DNA of 17,437 nt from Sedimentisphaera sp050251615 (GCA_050251615.1 JBFWMM010000048.1:1-17437); one strand, 5' to 3'; shown: positions 1 to 8,276, counted from the first letter of the stretch. Notes: generated from the sequence alone by a model not told the origin. Translations and numbers: made by a program.

Positions 1-412
1 GATCATAACACTTTTGCCGGCAGTACAATATAGGTACCAGATTCATAACATGGTCATCCGTATTCAAATAACATTTCCTTTCAAGCCAGGATTCAAAGGG
101 AAAGCGCTACAAAAGCCTTTCATAAAAGACTTTGGGATAATTCATAACCCAGTTGCTTATACAATGAGCACTTTTTCCCTGAAAGACAGCTCCGAATCGC
201 CCCAGATACTTGCATTATCCAGGCAACTTGCACACAAGTGGTAAATTCTAATGGAATCTTCTGAGCCTGCAACTATTATTCTGAGCCTGTACAATCTGCA
301 CATAATAAGCTCCGGTGTTTAAGTTGAATAACTTCACTATATCATATTATGGCCGATAAAGAAGAGAAATCTATATTTAATTGTTTAAGAGCTGAGCTAT
401 GACAAGCTAAGA
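1..412. other. Left-edge region without a supportable gene
   Basis: I see no gene here that I can defend. A plus-strand frame is open from the window edge to a stop at 242-244, but it has no recognisable motif, no convincing ribosome-binding site, and only a TTG to serve as a start inside the window. The minus strand has stops in all frames. The 11-mer TTCTGAGCCTG occurs twice (259-269 and 279-289), and there is a small inverted repeat, AAGTT-GAAT-AACTT, at 321-334. Two copies 20 bp apart are not a CRISPR array. The region lies just downstream of the last gene of the cas operon, so a terminator is expected, but I find no strong stem followed by a T-run in the transcribed direction. Confidence 0.5.
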
Positions 413-1624
413 TTAAATGTATTTCGTTAAGACATCAATAGCGGAGCACAGCTTACTTTTGATCTTAGTCGGCGCAGAAGAATTATCTCTCATGCCCGCG
501 TGATTCACATCGTTTCTAAAGTCTGTAAGCGAATTAATTTCGGCAACGAGCTGCTTATTAACTTTTAAGAAATCTTTGATTTTTCCATATACCTCTGCCT
601 GAGGTTCATCAATTTTTCGATTAAAGCTTTTTGCGGCAAGGGTTACATACTTGCGGATTTTGTCGTAGTCGTAGATTTTGTCGTCTTCAACGCCGATTTC
701 TATGAGCACTTTGGTTACCGCTGCTTCTTGAACGATTGTAATGCCCTGCTGAATCATATTGTGGTTGAGGCAAAATCTTGCCGCCGCGATTCCGCAGGCG
801 AGCGGGTCTTCATTGGATATTGGAGCAACTTCCCTGTTTGCTGTTGATATAAGGGAGTGTATCGGTTTGCTGTTGTTATCGGTTATTTTCGATGCCAGCC
901 GCTGCAACTCCCGCACCTGCTCACTGAGGTCTTTTAGGCGGCAGGTTGAGAGACTTTGAGTGAGCGAGGCGAGCTTTTGCACAAAGTTGCCGATTGCTCT
1001 CCAATCTTCTTTTGATTCGCCTGCGAGTTTGCCCCTCTGCACTTTACTGTTATGTTTTTTCACAAGAGCCTCAAGCTTCAGCGCGCTGCCCGCGGTTACA
1101 AACTGGTCAGCGGCGGTCGTCCATTCGAGGAGATTGTCAAACTCCGAGAGGTCGAAGATGGGGGTATTGTCTCTGCCACTTACATAGGGGGCATAATAAA
1201 CCCCTTCCACGCATATATCCTTGGCAACCTTGGCGTAATTTATGAGAGTTAAACCAAGCATAGGTAGCGAGCGAAAGCCGTGTGTTATATCAAGCACAAC
1301 GCTGTCATTGGCGCAGATTTCAGAGTTTACGGCGGAGAAAATCTCCCAGATCTCATCGACTGACCGGCCGAAAGGAATGAGAACCGATTTCGTTCTTACT
1401 TTGAACTTGCCCAGTCTATCATTGAGGGCCTCAAAATGCTTTTGCTCAGAGTCTTTGGTCAGAAAGATCACAACTTCAGTGCTACTGCTGTTTTCGACAA
1501 CCCCCAGCTCTATCAGTGCTTCCTGGATGTAGGTGAGTTTTTCTGTTGTCGTTTCAGCTTCTGTTGAGTAGAAGCATTGCTCATAGTCGCTTGTTCCGAG
1601 GAATGTAAGAAGCTTTGTGCTCAT
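413..1624 (-). CDS. csx1: CARF-HEPN effector of type III CRISPR (Csx1/TM1812-like, DxTHG motif)
   Basis: Predicted accessory ribonuclease switched on by the cyclic oligoadenylate made by Cas10. The 403-residue protein opens with a CARF Rossmann fold: a first strand ending in FLGTSDY (residues 8-14) and the family signature DITHG at 112-116, followed by FRSLPML. The DxTHG motif is characteristic of the TM1812/Csx1-Csx2 branch of CARF proteins. The C-terminal part is helical and ends with FRNDVNHAG, giving an RX4H HEPN motif (R370, H375), the usual metal-independent RNase site. The start is set at 1624 rather than an in-frame ATG at 1696, because AAGGAG (1630-1635) precedes it and the ATG overlaps the csm5 stop as ATGA. 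It sits where csm6 usually lies in type III-A loci, but its signature is Csx1-like, so I do not call it csm6. Family assignment is firm; activator ring size is unknown. Confidence 0.88.
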   Translation of the reverse strand: MSTKLLTFLGTSDYEQCFYSTEAETTTEKLTYIQEALIELGVVENSSSTEVVIFLTKDSEQKHFEALNDRLGKFKVRTKSVLIPFGRSVDEIWEIFSAVNSEICANDSVVLDITHGFRSLPMLGLTLINYAKVAKDICVEGVYYAPYVSGRDNTPIFDLSEFDNLLEWTTAADQFVTAGSALKLEALVKKHNSKVQRGKLAGESKEDWRAIGNFVQKLASLTQSLSTCRLKDLSEQVRELQRLASKITDNNSKPIHSLISTANREVAPISNEDPLACGIAAARFCLNHNMIQQGITIVQEAAVTKVLIEIGVEDDKIYDYDKIRKYVTLAAKSFNRKIDEPQAEVYGKIKDFLKVNKQLVAEINSLTDFRNDVNHAGMRDNSSAPTKIKSKLCSAIDVLTKYI

Positions 1625-2685
1625 TTTTTCTCCTTCAATGTTACTTTTACCCAGCCCATAGGCACATCGTTGCTTGTGGTTCGGGTTGTGCCCCAAGGCA
1701 GATAATTTCCATCGGGCCCTTTTCTTGTTTTCGGCCTCCGTAAATTCGGTACGGTTACCGCTTCGCAGTGGTTGAATCTGCCGAGCCTGAGCGGAAATTC
1801 GTTGTCTGCGTACTCTATCTCCAGCAGAGGTTCGCAGTACCGGTACTTTTCAGAGCCTTTATAAAATTTCTCCAACTCCCATTTCATATTATCCAGATAA
1901 AACTTCCTGCAAGCTCCGGCAATCTGCTCGCAGGTGATTTCTCGGGTAACGGCTTTAGCGGTCAGTGTCTTTCTTTTGTCAAAATAAGTTTTTTTCGGCA
2001 GAAGCTCGTCAACAGCAAGCTCCCCAACAGCAAAAACATTTTCACTGTCAAGGAGGCTGTAGAGCTGTTCGCAGAATATCTGGATTGAGCTTGCCTGGGT
2101 ATCTTTCTTCGGATTGAAGCTTTTAACCTCGTCAACAAATACATTATTTGCATTTTCAAGCGGAGCATCAGAGATTTTTAAGCACCTGAACGGGTCCTGC
2201 TTTGTGTCATTATAGCCAATCAGATCCTTCTCAAAGTATTTTTCATTTTTAACCAGCCGTGTATTTTCAGCCATCTCGCTGATGATTGCCATTCTTATGG
2301 CGCCCTTGATTGAAGAACCGGGGATATAGGGTTTTTTGTCGCAGGTGCGTCTCGGGAATTCATCAACAAGAAGCTGGTTGCGAAGGTCATTTATTTTACT
2401 GTTATACGCAACCTCAAAAGGCTCCGAAGCGGTGCATTGGTAGAGGGAAAACTTCTTTACATCTACCCTGTCAGCAATGAATATCCTTACAAAAGTCGGG
2501 TTGGTATTATTAACCGCGTTGTAGAAAGCACCCTTTTCGGCAGAACTCAGTGAGGAGAGAAGGCCGAACAGGTCAATGCGGTGAAAATCTTCTCCTTTCA
2601 CAATATACTCATAAGGAGGTATCTGATATCCGGTACCGATATGCACAGGGCTTAAGATTTGAAGCTTCATTTCAAAGCGTTTCAT
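1621..2685 (-). CDS. csm5: Csm5, RAMP subunit of the type III-A Csm complex
   Basis: A 354-residue RAMP (Cas7-like) protein predicted to cap the 3'-end side of the crRNA in the Csm effector complex. The N-terminus reads LQILSPVHIGTG (8-19), the first strand and loop typical of Csm5. The segment IPGSSIKGAIR at 121-131 is the conserved RAMP motif shared with Csm3. The ATG at 2685 lies 4 nt behind a strong GGAGGTGA and overlaps the csm4 stop as ATGA, so translation is likely coupled. The stop in turn overlaps the start of the CARF effector gene. No truncation or frameshift is visible. Assignment also relies on position: it is the third RAMP gene after csm3 and csm4 and comes last among the complex subunits. 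Confidence 0.93.
   Translation of the reverse strand: MKRFEMKLQILSPVHIGTGYQIPPYEYIVKGEDFHRIDLFGLLSSLSSAEKGAFYNAVNNTNPTFVRIFIADRVDVKKFSLYQCTASEPFEVAYNSKINDLRNQLLVDEFPRRTCDKKPYIPGSSIKGAIRMAIISEMAENTRLVKNEKYFEKDLIGYNDTKQDPFRCLKISDAPLENANNVFVDEVKSFNPKKDTQASSIQIFCEQLYSLLDSENVFAVGELAVDELLPKKTYFDKRKTLTAKAVTREITCEQIAGACRKFYLDNMKWELEKFYKGSEKYRYCEPLLEIEYADNEFPLRLGRFNHCEAVTVPNLRRPKTRKGPDGNYLPWGTTRTTSNDVPMGWVKVTLKEKK
1630..1635 (-). promoter_or_regulatory. Ribosome-binding site deciding the CARF effector start
   Basis: AAGGAG on the minus strand, inside the end of csm5, lies 5 nt before the ATG at 1624. It supports the start that overlaps the csm5 stop and gives a protein beginning directly with the CARF strand. 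Confidence 0.7.
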
Positions 2686-3665
2686 GCTTCACCTCCAAAA
2701 TCGCAGTTGATCGGGATTGCGGGAGCTATGCCGTAATGGCGGATTTTATTGACACTGTGTACGCCCGAGGCTACCATGCCATAGTACGAGCGGGGGGCAT
2801 CTGTTCTCAGCACAGCGCCTGCTTTGAGCATGGTTACCGGGTACTTGAACGGCAGGTTTTCATTTACGCCAAGCTCTGCTAAGCTTTCGCTGGCGAAATG
2901 AGCGCCGAGTTTGCCGTATCTTGTGAACAGCTGCCAGTATCCCCCTGTCGGGTCTTCAGGAGCAGGCATGCAGGATGTTAGAAGCATTACAGCGTTAGCA
3001 TCTCTTGCGGCCGGAAACGCAAAGCTTTCTATGCCGAGAACCTCTATTCTGCCTTTACCTCGTGAGGCGTATTTACCGTATCCGCCTGAGAGCGCTTGCT
3101 TGAAGAGCTCTTCGATTCTGCCAGGGCCGTACCCCGACAAAACATACATATCCATAACAGGGGGATTGTCAGTGTCGATGTGGTATTCGTCCGTAAAGAA
3201 GAGACCGCTTGAGCCTTCTCCGTTTTTCGGCTTGCTCACTGCGCCCGTTATGCGGTTTATAGAGTTATGGGCGATTGTTGCCTTTGTGAGCATGGCCGGT
3301 TCGTCATACTTTGCTTCAAAAAAATGTGCGTTGATCTTCCGCTTCGAGAGGCAAGGGCGGCTCAAAAGGTAATCAGTTGCTATAAAGCTTCTCTTGCTGA
3401 GCTTCTTGACCGTCGCATAAGCCATCTGATTTTCCGTATCCGTGAGAAAATTGGGCAAAGCAGGCACCGGCATAAATCCCTCTGGAAACGGGTCGGACAG
3501 TGCCAACGGAGGTTCCCCGTCATCGTAAGATGCGAGGAAGGCATCAAGGGCTTCAATCCCGTCATTGTACCTTATCGCCCAGCATATATGCCCCCAGATA
3601 GTATCCGCTGCGGGGGGAGTACCGAGAAATGAAGATATTTTTAATTTCAGTTTGTAAGTCTGCAT
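2682..3665 (-). CDS. csm4: Csm4, RAMP subunit binding the crRNA 5' handle
   Basis: A 327-residue Cas5-like RAMP protein. In Csm complexes it holds the 5' repeat-derived handle of the crRNA and contacts Cas10. The N-terminus SSFLGTPPAADTIWGHICWA (11-30) is a close match to the Csm4 family pattern. NSINRITG occurs at 134-141, and a glycine-rich loop, GGYGKYASRGKGRIEV, lies at 194-209. The start at 3665 is preceded by AGGA in the 14-bp gap after csm3; the stop forms an ATGA overlap with csm5. The length fits the family and the gene appears intact. Confidence 0.93.
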   Translation of the reverse strand: MQTYKLKLKISSFLGTPPAADTIWGHICWAIRYNDGIEALDAFLASYDDGEPPLALSDPFPEGFMPVPALPNFLTDTENQMAYATVKKLSKRSFIATDYLLSRPCLSKRKINAHFFEAKYDEPAMLTKATIAHNSINRITGAVSKPKNGEGSSGLFFTDEYHIDTDNPPVMDMYVLSGYGPGRIEELFKQALSGGYGKYASRGKGRIEVLGIESFAFPAARDANAVMLLTSCMPAPEDPTGGYWQLFTRYGKLGAHFASESLAELGVNENLPFKYPVTMLKAGAVLRTDAPRSYYGMVASGVHSVNKIRHYGIAPAIPINCDFGGEA

Positions 3666-3679
3666 GGCAGTATCCTGTT

Positions 3680-4348
3680 TTAGATGGTCGGCAGAGTAAT
3701 AGATTCTCCGGATTCGTTTTTGAGCCCTTCAAAGCGTACCTTTCCGCAGCCTCTTGAGCCTGCGCCGCCGAGGCAGTCCTGCTGAACCATGGCAAGAGCA
3801 CGAAGTACAACATTGTCGAAGTTGTCTTCATCTCGTTTGCCGCCGTCTTCCATGTCAAACACTCTGAAACAGATATCAATATCAAAGGAAACTCCGGGCA
3901 CAACCCTTTCGAGAGGTCGTGGATTGGCAGCGGCGGTGATTCTGTTTATGGAGTTTTCGTGTTTGATTTCAGTGATGTCCCAGCCGGCTTTGAATTTGTC
4001 TTTGGTTTCTTTTGAAATGAAGCAGTCTCTCACTATGAGCCTTGTCGGCCCCATCAATGTATTGTTTTTGTTGGCAGAGACTCCGAATACACTGCAAACA
4101 GGGCAGTCGGCTTTTCCGCAGTTGCAAGTTTCGCCGTTTGCCTGCATTGTGCCTTCCTGCCAGTCGGTAAGTGAGCGCATTTTTCCTTTCAGCGATGAAC
4201 CAGGGATGTAAGGCTCTCCATTGCTCTTGTTCTTGATGATTGGATTGTCAACCCCGCCAATTTCCATGCTTTCAACCGAACCGCCGATGTGGAGGCCTGT
4301 CTCAACAACGATTTTACCTGTTATTCTTTTTGTATTTATGAGTTTCAT
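3680..4348 (-). CDS. csm3: Csm3, backbone RAMP subunit and target-RNA nuclease
   Basis: A 222-residue Cas7-like protein that forms the multicopy crRNA-binding filament of the Csm complex and cleaves complementary RNA at 6-nt intervals. The catalytic aspartate corresponds to D34 in IGGVDNPII (30-38), equivalent to D32/D33 of characterised Csm3 proteins. The RAMP motif YIPGSSLKGKMRSL (47-60) follows. Four cysteines (C75, C77, C82, C85 in TCNCGKADCPVC) could bind zinc, as seen in some Csm3 homologues. NSINRIT recurs in the middle, and the C-terminus has the glycine-rich GGAGSRGCGKVRFEGL. The start has AGGAG upstream in a 15-bp gap after csm2. It is intact and likely fully active for RNA cleavage. 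Confidence 0.95.
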   Translation of the reverse strand: MKLINTKRITGKIVVETGLHIGGSVESMEIGGVDNPIIKNKSNGEPYIPGSSLKGKMRSLTDWQEGTMQANGETCNCGKADCPVCSVFGVSANKNNTLMGPTRLIVRDCFISKETKDKFKAGWDITEIKHENSINRITAAANPRPLERVVPGVSFDIDICFRVFDMEDGGKRDEDNFDNVVLRALAMVQQDCLGGAGSRGCGKVRFEGLKNESGESITLPTI

Positions 4349-4363
4349 GTTATGCTCCTAATC

Positions 4364-4825
4364 TTATTTTTTTACCAGGCCCAGTCCGTAGGCAAACCCC
4401 AATACTGCTTCGAAGTACATTACAAACGCCCTGAAGTCCTTTTCGTCCTTCACCCTGTCAATGTTATCGGTTATGAAGGCCCTGAACTCATCGGGGATCT
4501 GAGCGTTGCCGCCTGATTTAGAAGAGTAGTAGGCTTTGCTTTTGATCATCCTGAAAAGAGGCTCAATATTTCCCCATTCACGTCCCTGTTCAAGGCGGAG
4601 GTAGAGGTTTTTAATCTCTCCGAAAAACTTTCTTGTCTGGGCAGAGCTTATCTTGTCGTGAAGCTTCTCTGCCTGAGCTAAGGCATTTTTGTCCAGAAGC
4701 TCAGGGTCCAGGACGTCATTAGATTTGTCGATATAAAACGTTACTTCAAGCGCCTTAGCTTTTGTTTCGGGCTGTTTATGGAAACCGCCTCCACTAAACT
4801 GATTGTTACCGTGTGGTCCAGCCAT
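4364..4825 (-). CDS. csm2: Csm2, small subunit of the Csm complex
   Basis: A 153-residue mainly helical protein predicted to be the small (Cas11-like) subunit that lines the inner filament of the complex and contacts the crRNA-target duplex. The N-terminal 20 or so residues are glycine/asparagine-rich and probably disordered. Typical Csm2 features follow: helices around SSAQTRKFFGEIKNLYLRLEQG and a C-terminal segment DFRAFVMYFEAVLGFAYGLG. An in-frame ATG at 4870 would overlap cas10 by 41 bp. I chose 4825 instead because it lies 4 bp beyond the cas10 stop and 7 nt downstream of an AGGAGA site at 4833-4838. Small subunits diverge quickly, so the call rests on both sequence pattern and its slot between cas10 and csm3. 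Confidence 0.9.
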   Translation of the reverse strand: MAGPHGNNQFSGGGFHKQPETKAKALEVTFYIDKSNDVLDPELLDKNALAQAEKLHDKISSAQTRKFFGEIKNLYLRLEQGREWGNIEPLFRMIKSKAYYSSKSGGNAQIPDEFRAFITDNIDRVKDEKDFRAFVMYFEAVLGFAYGLGLVKK

Positions 4826-4829
4826 AATC

Positions 4830-7334
4830 TTATCTCCTTTTCTTGTAGTTGCAGAATGTAGCGGCAACAAGAAGTTTAGAGGGGTTGTTGTCGCCCGTGA
4901 TTTGAATGAGTTTATCTTTATTAGACAGTTGTTCCGAATTGAGATTCGAGCTTATATTTCTTGCCATATCGTAGCACAGTTGGCTTCTCCATTTAGCATC
5001 TGCGAGATTTACGCTCCCTTCTCTGCACCTGATTCCCATTCTCGCAAATTTGATAAGCCTATAAGCAAAACTGCTCGTGATGCACAAAGAATCTTTATCC
5101 TGTGCGGCAGATGATTCCTCTTTGATCTGGCCGTATATAAACTTGCCGTTCTCAACAGCCTCCTTAAAGTCATCCCACGAGAGCGTCTCGCCGAATACAG
5201 TGATCTTGTTTTTTGCATCGTCTTTTGTCTTGCTCTTCTCCAACGCCTCCTCTGCGATTCTTGCAGCCTCTGAAAGCGGAAAACTCGGTTTGACCACCGC
5301 TATTCCCGCCGATAAAGTAATGTTGGTGTTGCCGGCGGTAAACTCTTTGAACTGCTCTCTCATATATCCGGCAAAGTCTATCACCACATCCCAGGGGCCG
5401 GCAAGGAGAAGGTCGTCTCCGCCTGCGTATATGGTATAAATGTTCTTGAAGCGCTCGTCTGAATCGCCTTCCTTTATTAGATTGGGGAGGATGCCTTTGA
5501 AAAACATATCAAGCAGCCTGCTCATAGTTGCGATTCTTGAGATGGTCTTATTGGGGCCAAGCCCTTTGCTGAAGACCATTCCAAGATTGTCCACATCGGC
5601 CTTGAGGATCCCAAGCATTGCCTGTCCAAACGGTTCGCCGTTTGCATCTATGGAAAGAGAATGCTTTGCTATATGCGCAAATGTTTTTGTATCACCGACA
5701 TTTCTGCCGGCATCTTCTGAATCGAGTTCCTCATCAATATATCTGTAGTATGCCAGATCATCCTGTTTTATCCGTGGCACATAATTGGTTATGTATTGCC
5801 CGTCTATAATATCTGCAAAGTCTTCTCTACAGGGAACAAAACTGCACCTGAACAAAACATCAGAATCTGAGGCACCGGTGTTCTTATTGTAATCAGTTAC
5901 CTGAATGCTGCAGCGACCAAACGGGGTTGCTAATGGACTGGAGTTTTTTAACGGGCCGGGATTGCTTTTGCCGTTTTGAACTACTACCAGATGTGATTCA
6001 CCAGGAAGACAGCGGCCAAGCTCCTCGAAGAAATCCTGCCTCTGCCGGATTATTTTGTCAGCGGAAAGGAAGGCATCAGAGTCTGGGCGGTGTACCATAG
6101 CCTCACTGTTCCATTTTCCGCTATCCTGCATTATTGAAACAAACTGTTTTTTCTTTGATGTTTCAATGCTGTGCGATAGTTGGTTGAAAACGCTGCCGAA
6201 CTTACCGTTGAGAAATTTACTTCCTGAAAACCTGGTATCAAATGAAAGGTTAATGCGAAGCTTGCCGCTGAGATTCTTGAACAGCCAGCTGTCTATTTCT
6301 TTTTGGAGCGAGGCCAGTTTTGCTGCCGTTGAATCGGTGTTGTGTACAAGGAGAGTAAAGCGCCCTCCGGCATCAATGATTTTGCAGAAACAAGGCAAAT
6401 TCAAGTCTCTGAGAATTAACATAGAGCAGATTTGGGTGAGGGTTGATATGTAGAACGATTTCGCTCTGAGCCTCTTGCCCACGCCTTTTGGATTCGAAAC
6501 ATAATCATCAAAGATGTAGTCCTGAATGCCGTTGACATCACCGGAAACAAGGCAAAACTTTTCAATATCGCGATCTTTGACGCTTTTTTCGTTCAAAGTG
6601 CCGGTCTCTTTGTGATAACGGTATAATGCAGATGAGATTGCAGCTGTTGTGAGGCTGTGGTCGAGAAGTGATACCTCTGCGGAGTTCCTCAAACTTGAAG
6701 GTATGCACCACGCGTATTGAGAATAGACCCATTTAAGGTCTTCCAGATAGAGGTCGAAGCTTAGCCCTGTGGAATTGCTTAGACGGCTAAAATGTTCAAC
6801 CATTTGTGGGTACATCTTTGAAAGCTCATCATTTGAGTTCTCATCATCAGCATTTGCAGGGAATGTTTCCTGTCTCAGCATGCTTTTGGAAATACAATGC
6901 TTTTTGACATCAGGGCTGCCATTGTTATCTCCAAATTGCAGCATTGAGAAGATGCTGTCTAAGCGGAATTGATTTACAGTTCTTCCTTCTTCTTCTCTGT
7001 CGTGCCCGGCGCTAAGACAATCTGCTTCCTGAGCGATCACCTCAAGCACCTGTTCAGGCTGGGGAAAATGGTGGTAAGTGGCGCAGTTGGCGACAAACTG
7101 CCAGGAGGGTATTTTGTCCATAGGCAGCCAGTCTTTAGAATGATAATCCTCGAAGAATTGGTTAGTATAAGGGACATGCTTGTAGCCGTAAAACCCTGTT
7201 TTCGGATTAAGCTTGCAGGCTTGAGGAATCATACTTTCAGACTGCTGCGAAAGCTTGAGCTTTGCCCTCTGCCCGATCTTTCCTATATCGTGTAGAAAAG
7301 CACCAATAATAAGGCCGTTGTACTCTTTATCCAT
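4830..7334 (-). CDS. cas10: Cas10 (Csm1), HD nuclease and cyclic oligoadenylate synthase
   Basis: Large subunit of the type III-A complex, 834 residues. The N-terminal HD domain has FLHDIGK with H15-D16, and a further histidine pair in ATYHHF near residue 88, so ssDNA cleavage is probably retained. The first palm domain contains SGDVNGIQDYIF and DAGGRFTLLV. The second palm contains KADVDNLGMVF and the synthase motif AGGDDLLLAG, with G638-G639-D640-D641, so conversion of ATP to cyclic oligoadenylate is expected. A helical C-terminal domain completes the protein. The start at 7334 has GAGAGGAT a few bases upstream in the 12-bp gap after cas6. Both catalytic centres intact, plus a CARF effector encoded downstream, point to a signalling-competent system. 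Confidence 0.96.
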   Translation of the reverse strand: MDKEYNGLIIGAFLHDIGKIGQRAKLKLSQQSESMIPQACKLNPKTGFYGYKHVPYTNQFFEDYHSKDWLPMDKIPSWQFVANCATYHHFPQPEQVLEVIAQEADCLSAGHDREEEGRTVNQFRLDSIFSMLQFGDNNGSPDVKKHCISKSMLRQETFPANADDENSNDELSKMYPQMVEHFSRLSNSTGLSFDLYLEDLKWVYSQYAWCIPSSLRNSAEVSLLDHSLTTAAISSALYRYHKETGTLNEKSVKDRDIEKFCLVSGDVNGIQDYIFDDYVSNPKGVGKRLRAKSFYISTLTQICSMLILRDLNLPCFCKIIDAGGRFTLLVHNTDSTAAKLASLQKEIDSWLFKNLSGKLRINLSFDTRFSGSKFLNGKFGSVFNQLSHSIETSKKKQFVSIMQDSGKWNSEAMVHRPDSDAFLSADKIIRQRQDFFEELGRCLPGESHLVVVQNGKSNPGPLKNSSPLATPFGRCSIQVTDYNKNTGASDSDVLFRCSFVPCREDFADIIDGQYITNYVPRIKQDDLAYYRYIDEELDSEDAGRNVGDTKTFAHIAKHSLSIDANGEPFGQAMLGILKADVDNLGMVFSKGLGPNKTISRIATMSRLLDMFFKGILPNLIKEGDSDERFKNIYTIYAGGDDLLLAGPWDVVIDFAGYMREQFKEFTAGNTNITLSAGIAVVKPSFPLSEAARIAEEALEKSKTKDDAKNKITVFGETLSWDDFKEAVENGKFIYGQIKEESSAAQDKDSLCITSSFAYRLIKFARMGIRCREGSVNLADAKWRSQLCYDMARNISSNLNSEQLSNKDKLIQITGDNNPSKLLVAATFCNYKKRR
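4833..4838 (-). promoter_or_regulatory. Ribosome-binding site deciding the csm2 start
   Basis: AGGAGA on the minus strand, within the last codons of cas10, lies 7 nt before the ATG at 4825. It supports this start over the upstream in-frame ATG at 4870. Confidence 0.65.
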
Positions 7335-7346
7335 TTTTATATCCTC

Positions 7347-8276
7347 TCATTCCGTTTGTACTTTGATTTTTCCAAAGCCGAAACTTGTATTTTTTCCTAT
7401 GTGCAGTATTTGAGCCAGATTTAATAACTCGGTGTATTCAGCAGGAACATCTTCAAATGTTGCTGATCCAATTATTCCCCTGAGATGCATGCGAGCTTTC
7501 TGCCGGCACGAATACCTGCCTATGGATACCGGCTCCGTTGCGAAATTGCAGGGCAAGTTCGGGCAATTGTGAGCAAGTCTGCGGAATAACGGGACAGACT
7601 CTTTGTTACCGTAAAAATAAGCAAGTATTTCAAACCGCCTCAGTGTACTCAACATTATGTCCTTAAAAGTCGGGGCGTATGAATCCTTGCCCTCCTTGCG
7701 TATGCGAAGTGGTGTTTCAAAAGTTATTCTCAGATTGCTCGTACTGTTCTCCGTTTCTCCCCAAAAAAGCTCCTGCGTGAGCGGTTTTGTGATATCGTTG
7801 GCTTTATTTGAGTAAAGTTTGCGACCTGTAAAGTCTTGCATGGATACAACTTCAAACTCAATTCGGTCTTTGCCAATACCCAGCTTTCCCATTTCAAGGA
7901 TTGTGTAGGCGATGTAGGGGAAGTACTCAATTGTTTTGCCAAGTAGAAGCAACTCGAATTCAAAATCATCCCCAATGGCCCATTTTTCTCCTGTCTTGAA
8001 TGGGGTTTCAATTACCATCGGTTGTGGTGCGTTGTCGTAAAGCTTCATAAAGTGCGTTTCGCCTGATATTAACCCGTCAAAAATATAACTGTAGGCACAG
8101 GACTTTGCTACTATGCAATCAGAACAGTCTTTTCGCATATTAACACAGACAGTTTTTCGTAGGTTTGAGCCGAAAGCTCCGCGCAATGTGATGGATTTGA
8201 AGGGTGGAAGATTACCGCTCGTTGTGGTTTTTGCGGATACCTTAACTTTTGAATAATTTATAAAATTAAACTTCAT
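7347..8276 (-). CDS. cas6: Cas6 pre-crRNA processing endoribonuclease
   Basis: A 309-residue RAMP-fold protein predicted to cut the CRISPR transcript within repeats and give crRNAs their 5' handle. Near the N-terminus LPPFKSITLRGAFGSNLRK (23-41) is followed by a cysteine cluster, CSDCIVAKSC (51-60), then AYSYIFD, a pattern of the Cas6 family found with many type III loci. The C-terminus HIGKNTSFGFGKIKV carries the glycine-rich loop of RAMP proteins. The catalytic residues of Cas6 vary and I do not assign them. It is the first gene of the cas operon, 12 bp before cas10, and the promoter-like element at 8385-8413 lies about 110 bp upstream. The start at 8276 has only a weak purine stretch (AGGCA) before it, but no better start exists. 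Confidence 0.9.
   Translation of the reverse strand: MKFNFINYSKVKVSAKTTTSGNLPPFKSITLRGAFGSNLRKTVCVNMRKDCSDCIVAKSCAYSYIFDGLISGETHFMKLYDNAPQPMVIETPFKTGEKWAIGDDFEFELLLLGKTIEYFPYIAYTILEMGKLGIGKDRIEFEVVSMQDFTGRKLYSNKANDITKPLTQELFWGETENSTSNLRITFETPLRIRKEGKDSYAPTFKDIMLSTLRRFEILAYFYGNKESVPLFRRLAHNCPNLPCNFATEPVSIGRYSCRQKARMHLRGIIGSATFEDVPAEYTELLNLAQILHIGKNTSFGFGKIKVQTE

Noticed and set aside
14..244. Plus-strand open frame reaching the left edge
   Set aside because: It has no recognisable motif, no ribosome-binding site and only a TTG start inside the window. It could be the tail of a gene beginning outside, but nothing supports that.
259..289. Two copies of TTCTGAGCCTG as a possible CRISPR remnant
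   Set aside because: Only 11 bases, two copies and 20 bp apart. Neither repeat length nor spacing fits a type III array.
1625..1696. 24-residue N-terminal extension of the CARF protein
   Set aside because: It lies inside csm5, has no homology to CARF proteins, and a better start with AAGGAG exists at 1624.
4826..4870. Longer csm2 start inside cas10
   Set aside because: It would overlap cas10 by 41 bp, and the ATG at 4825 has a clear ribosome-binding site and normal operon spacing.
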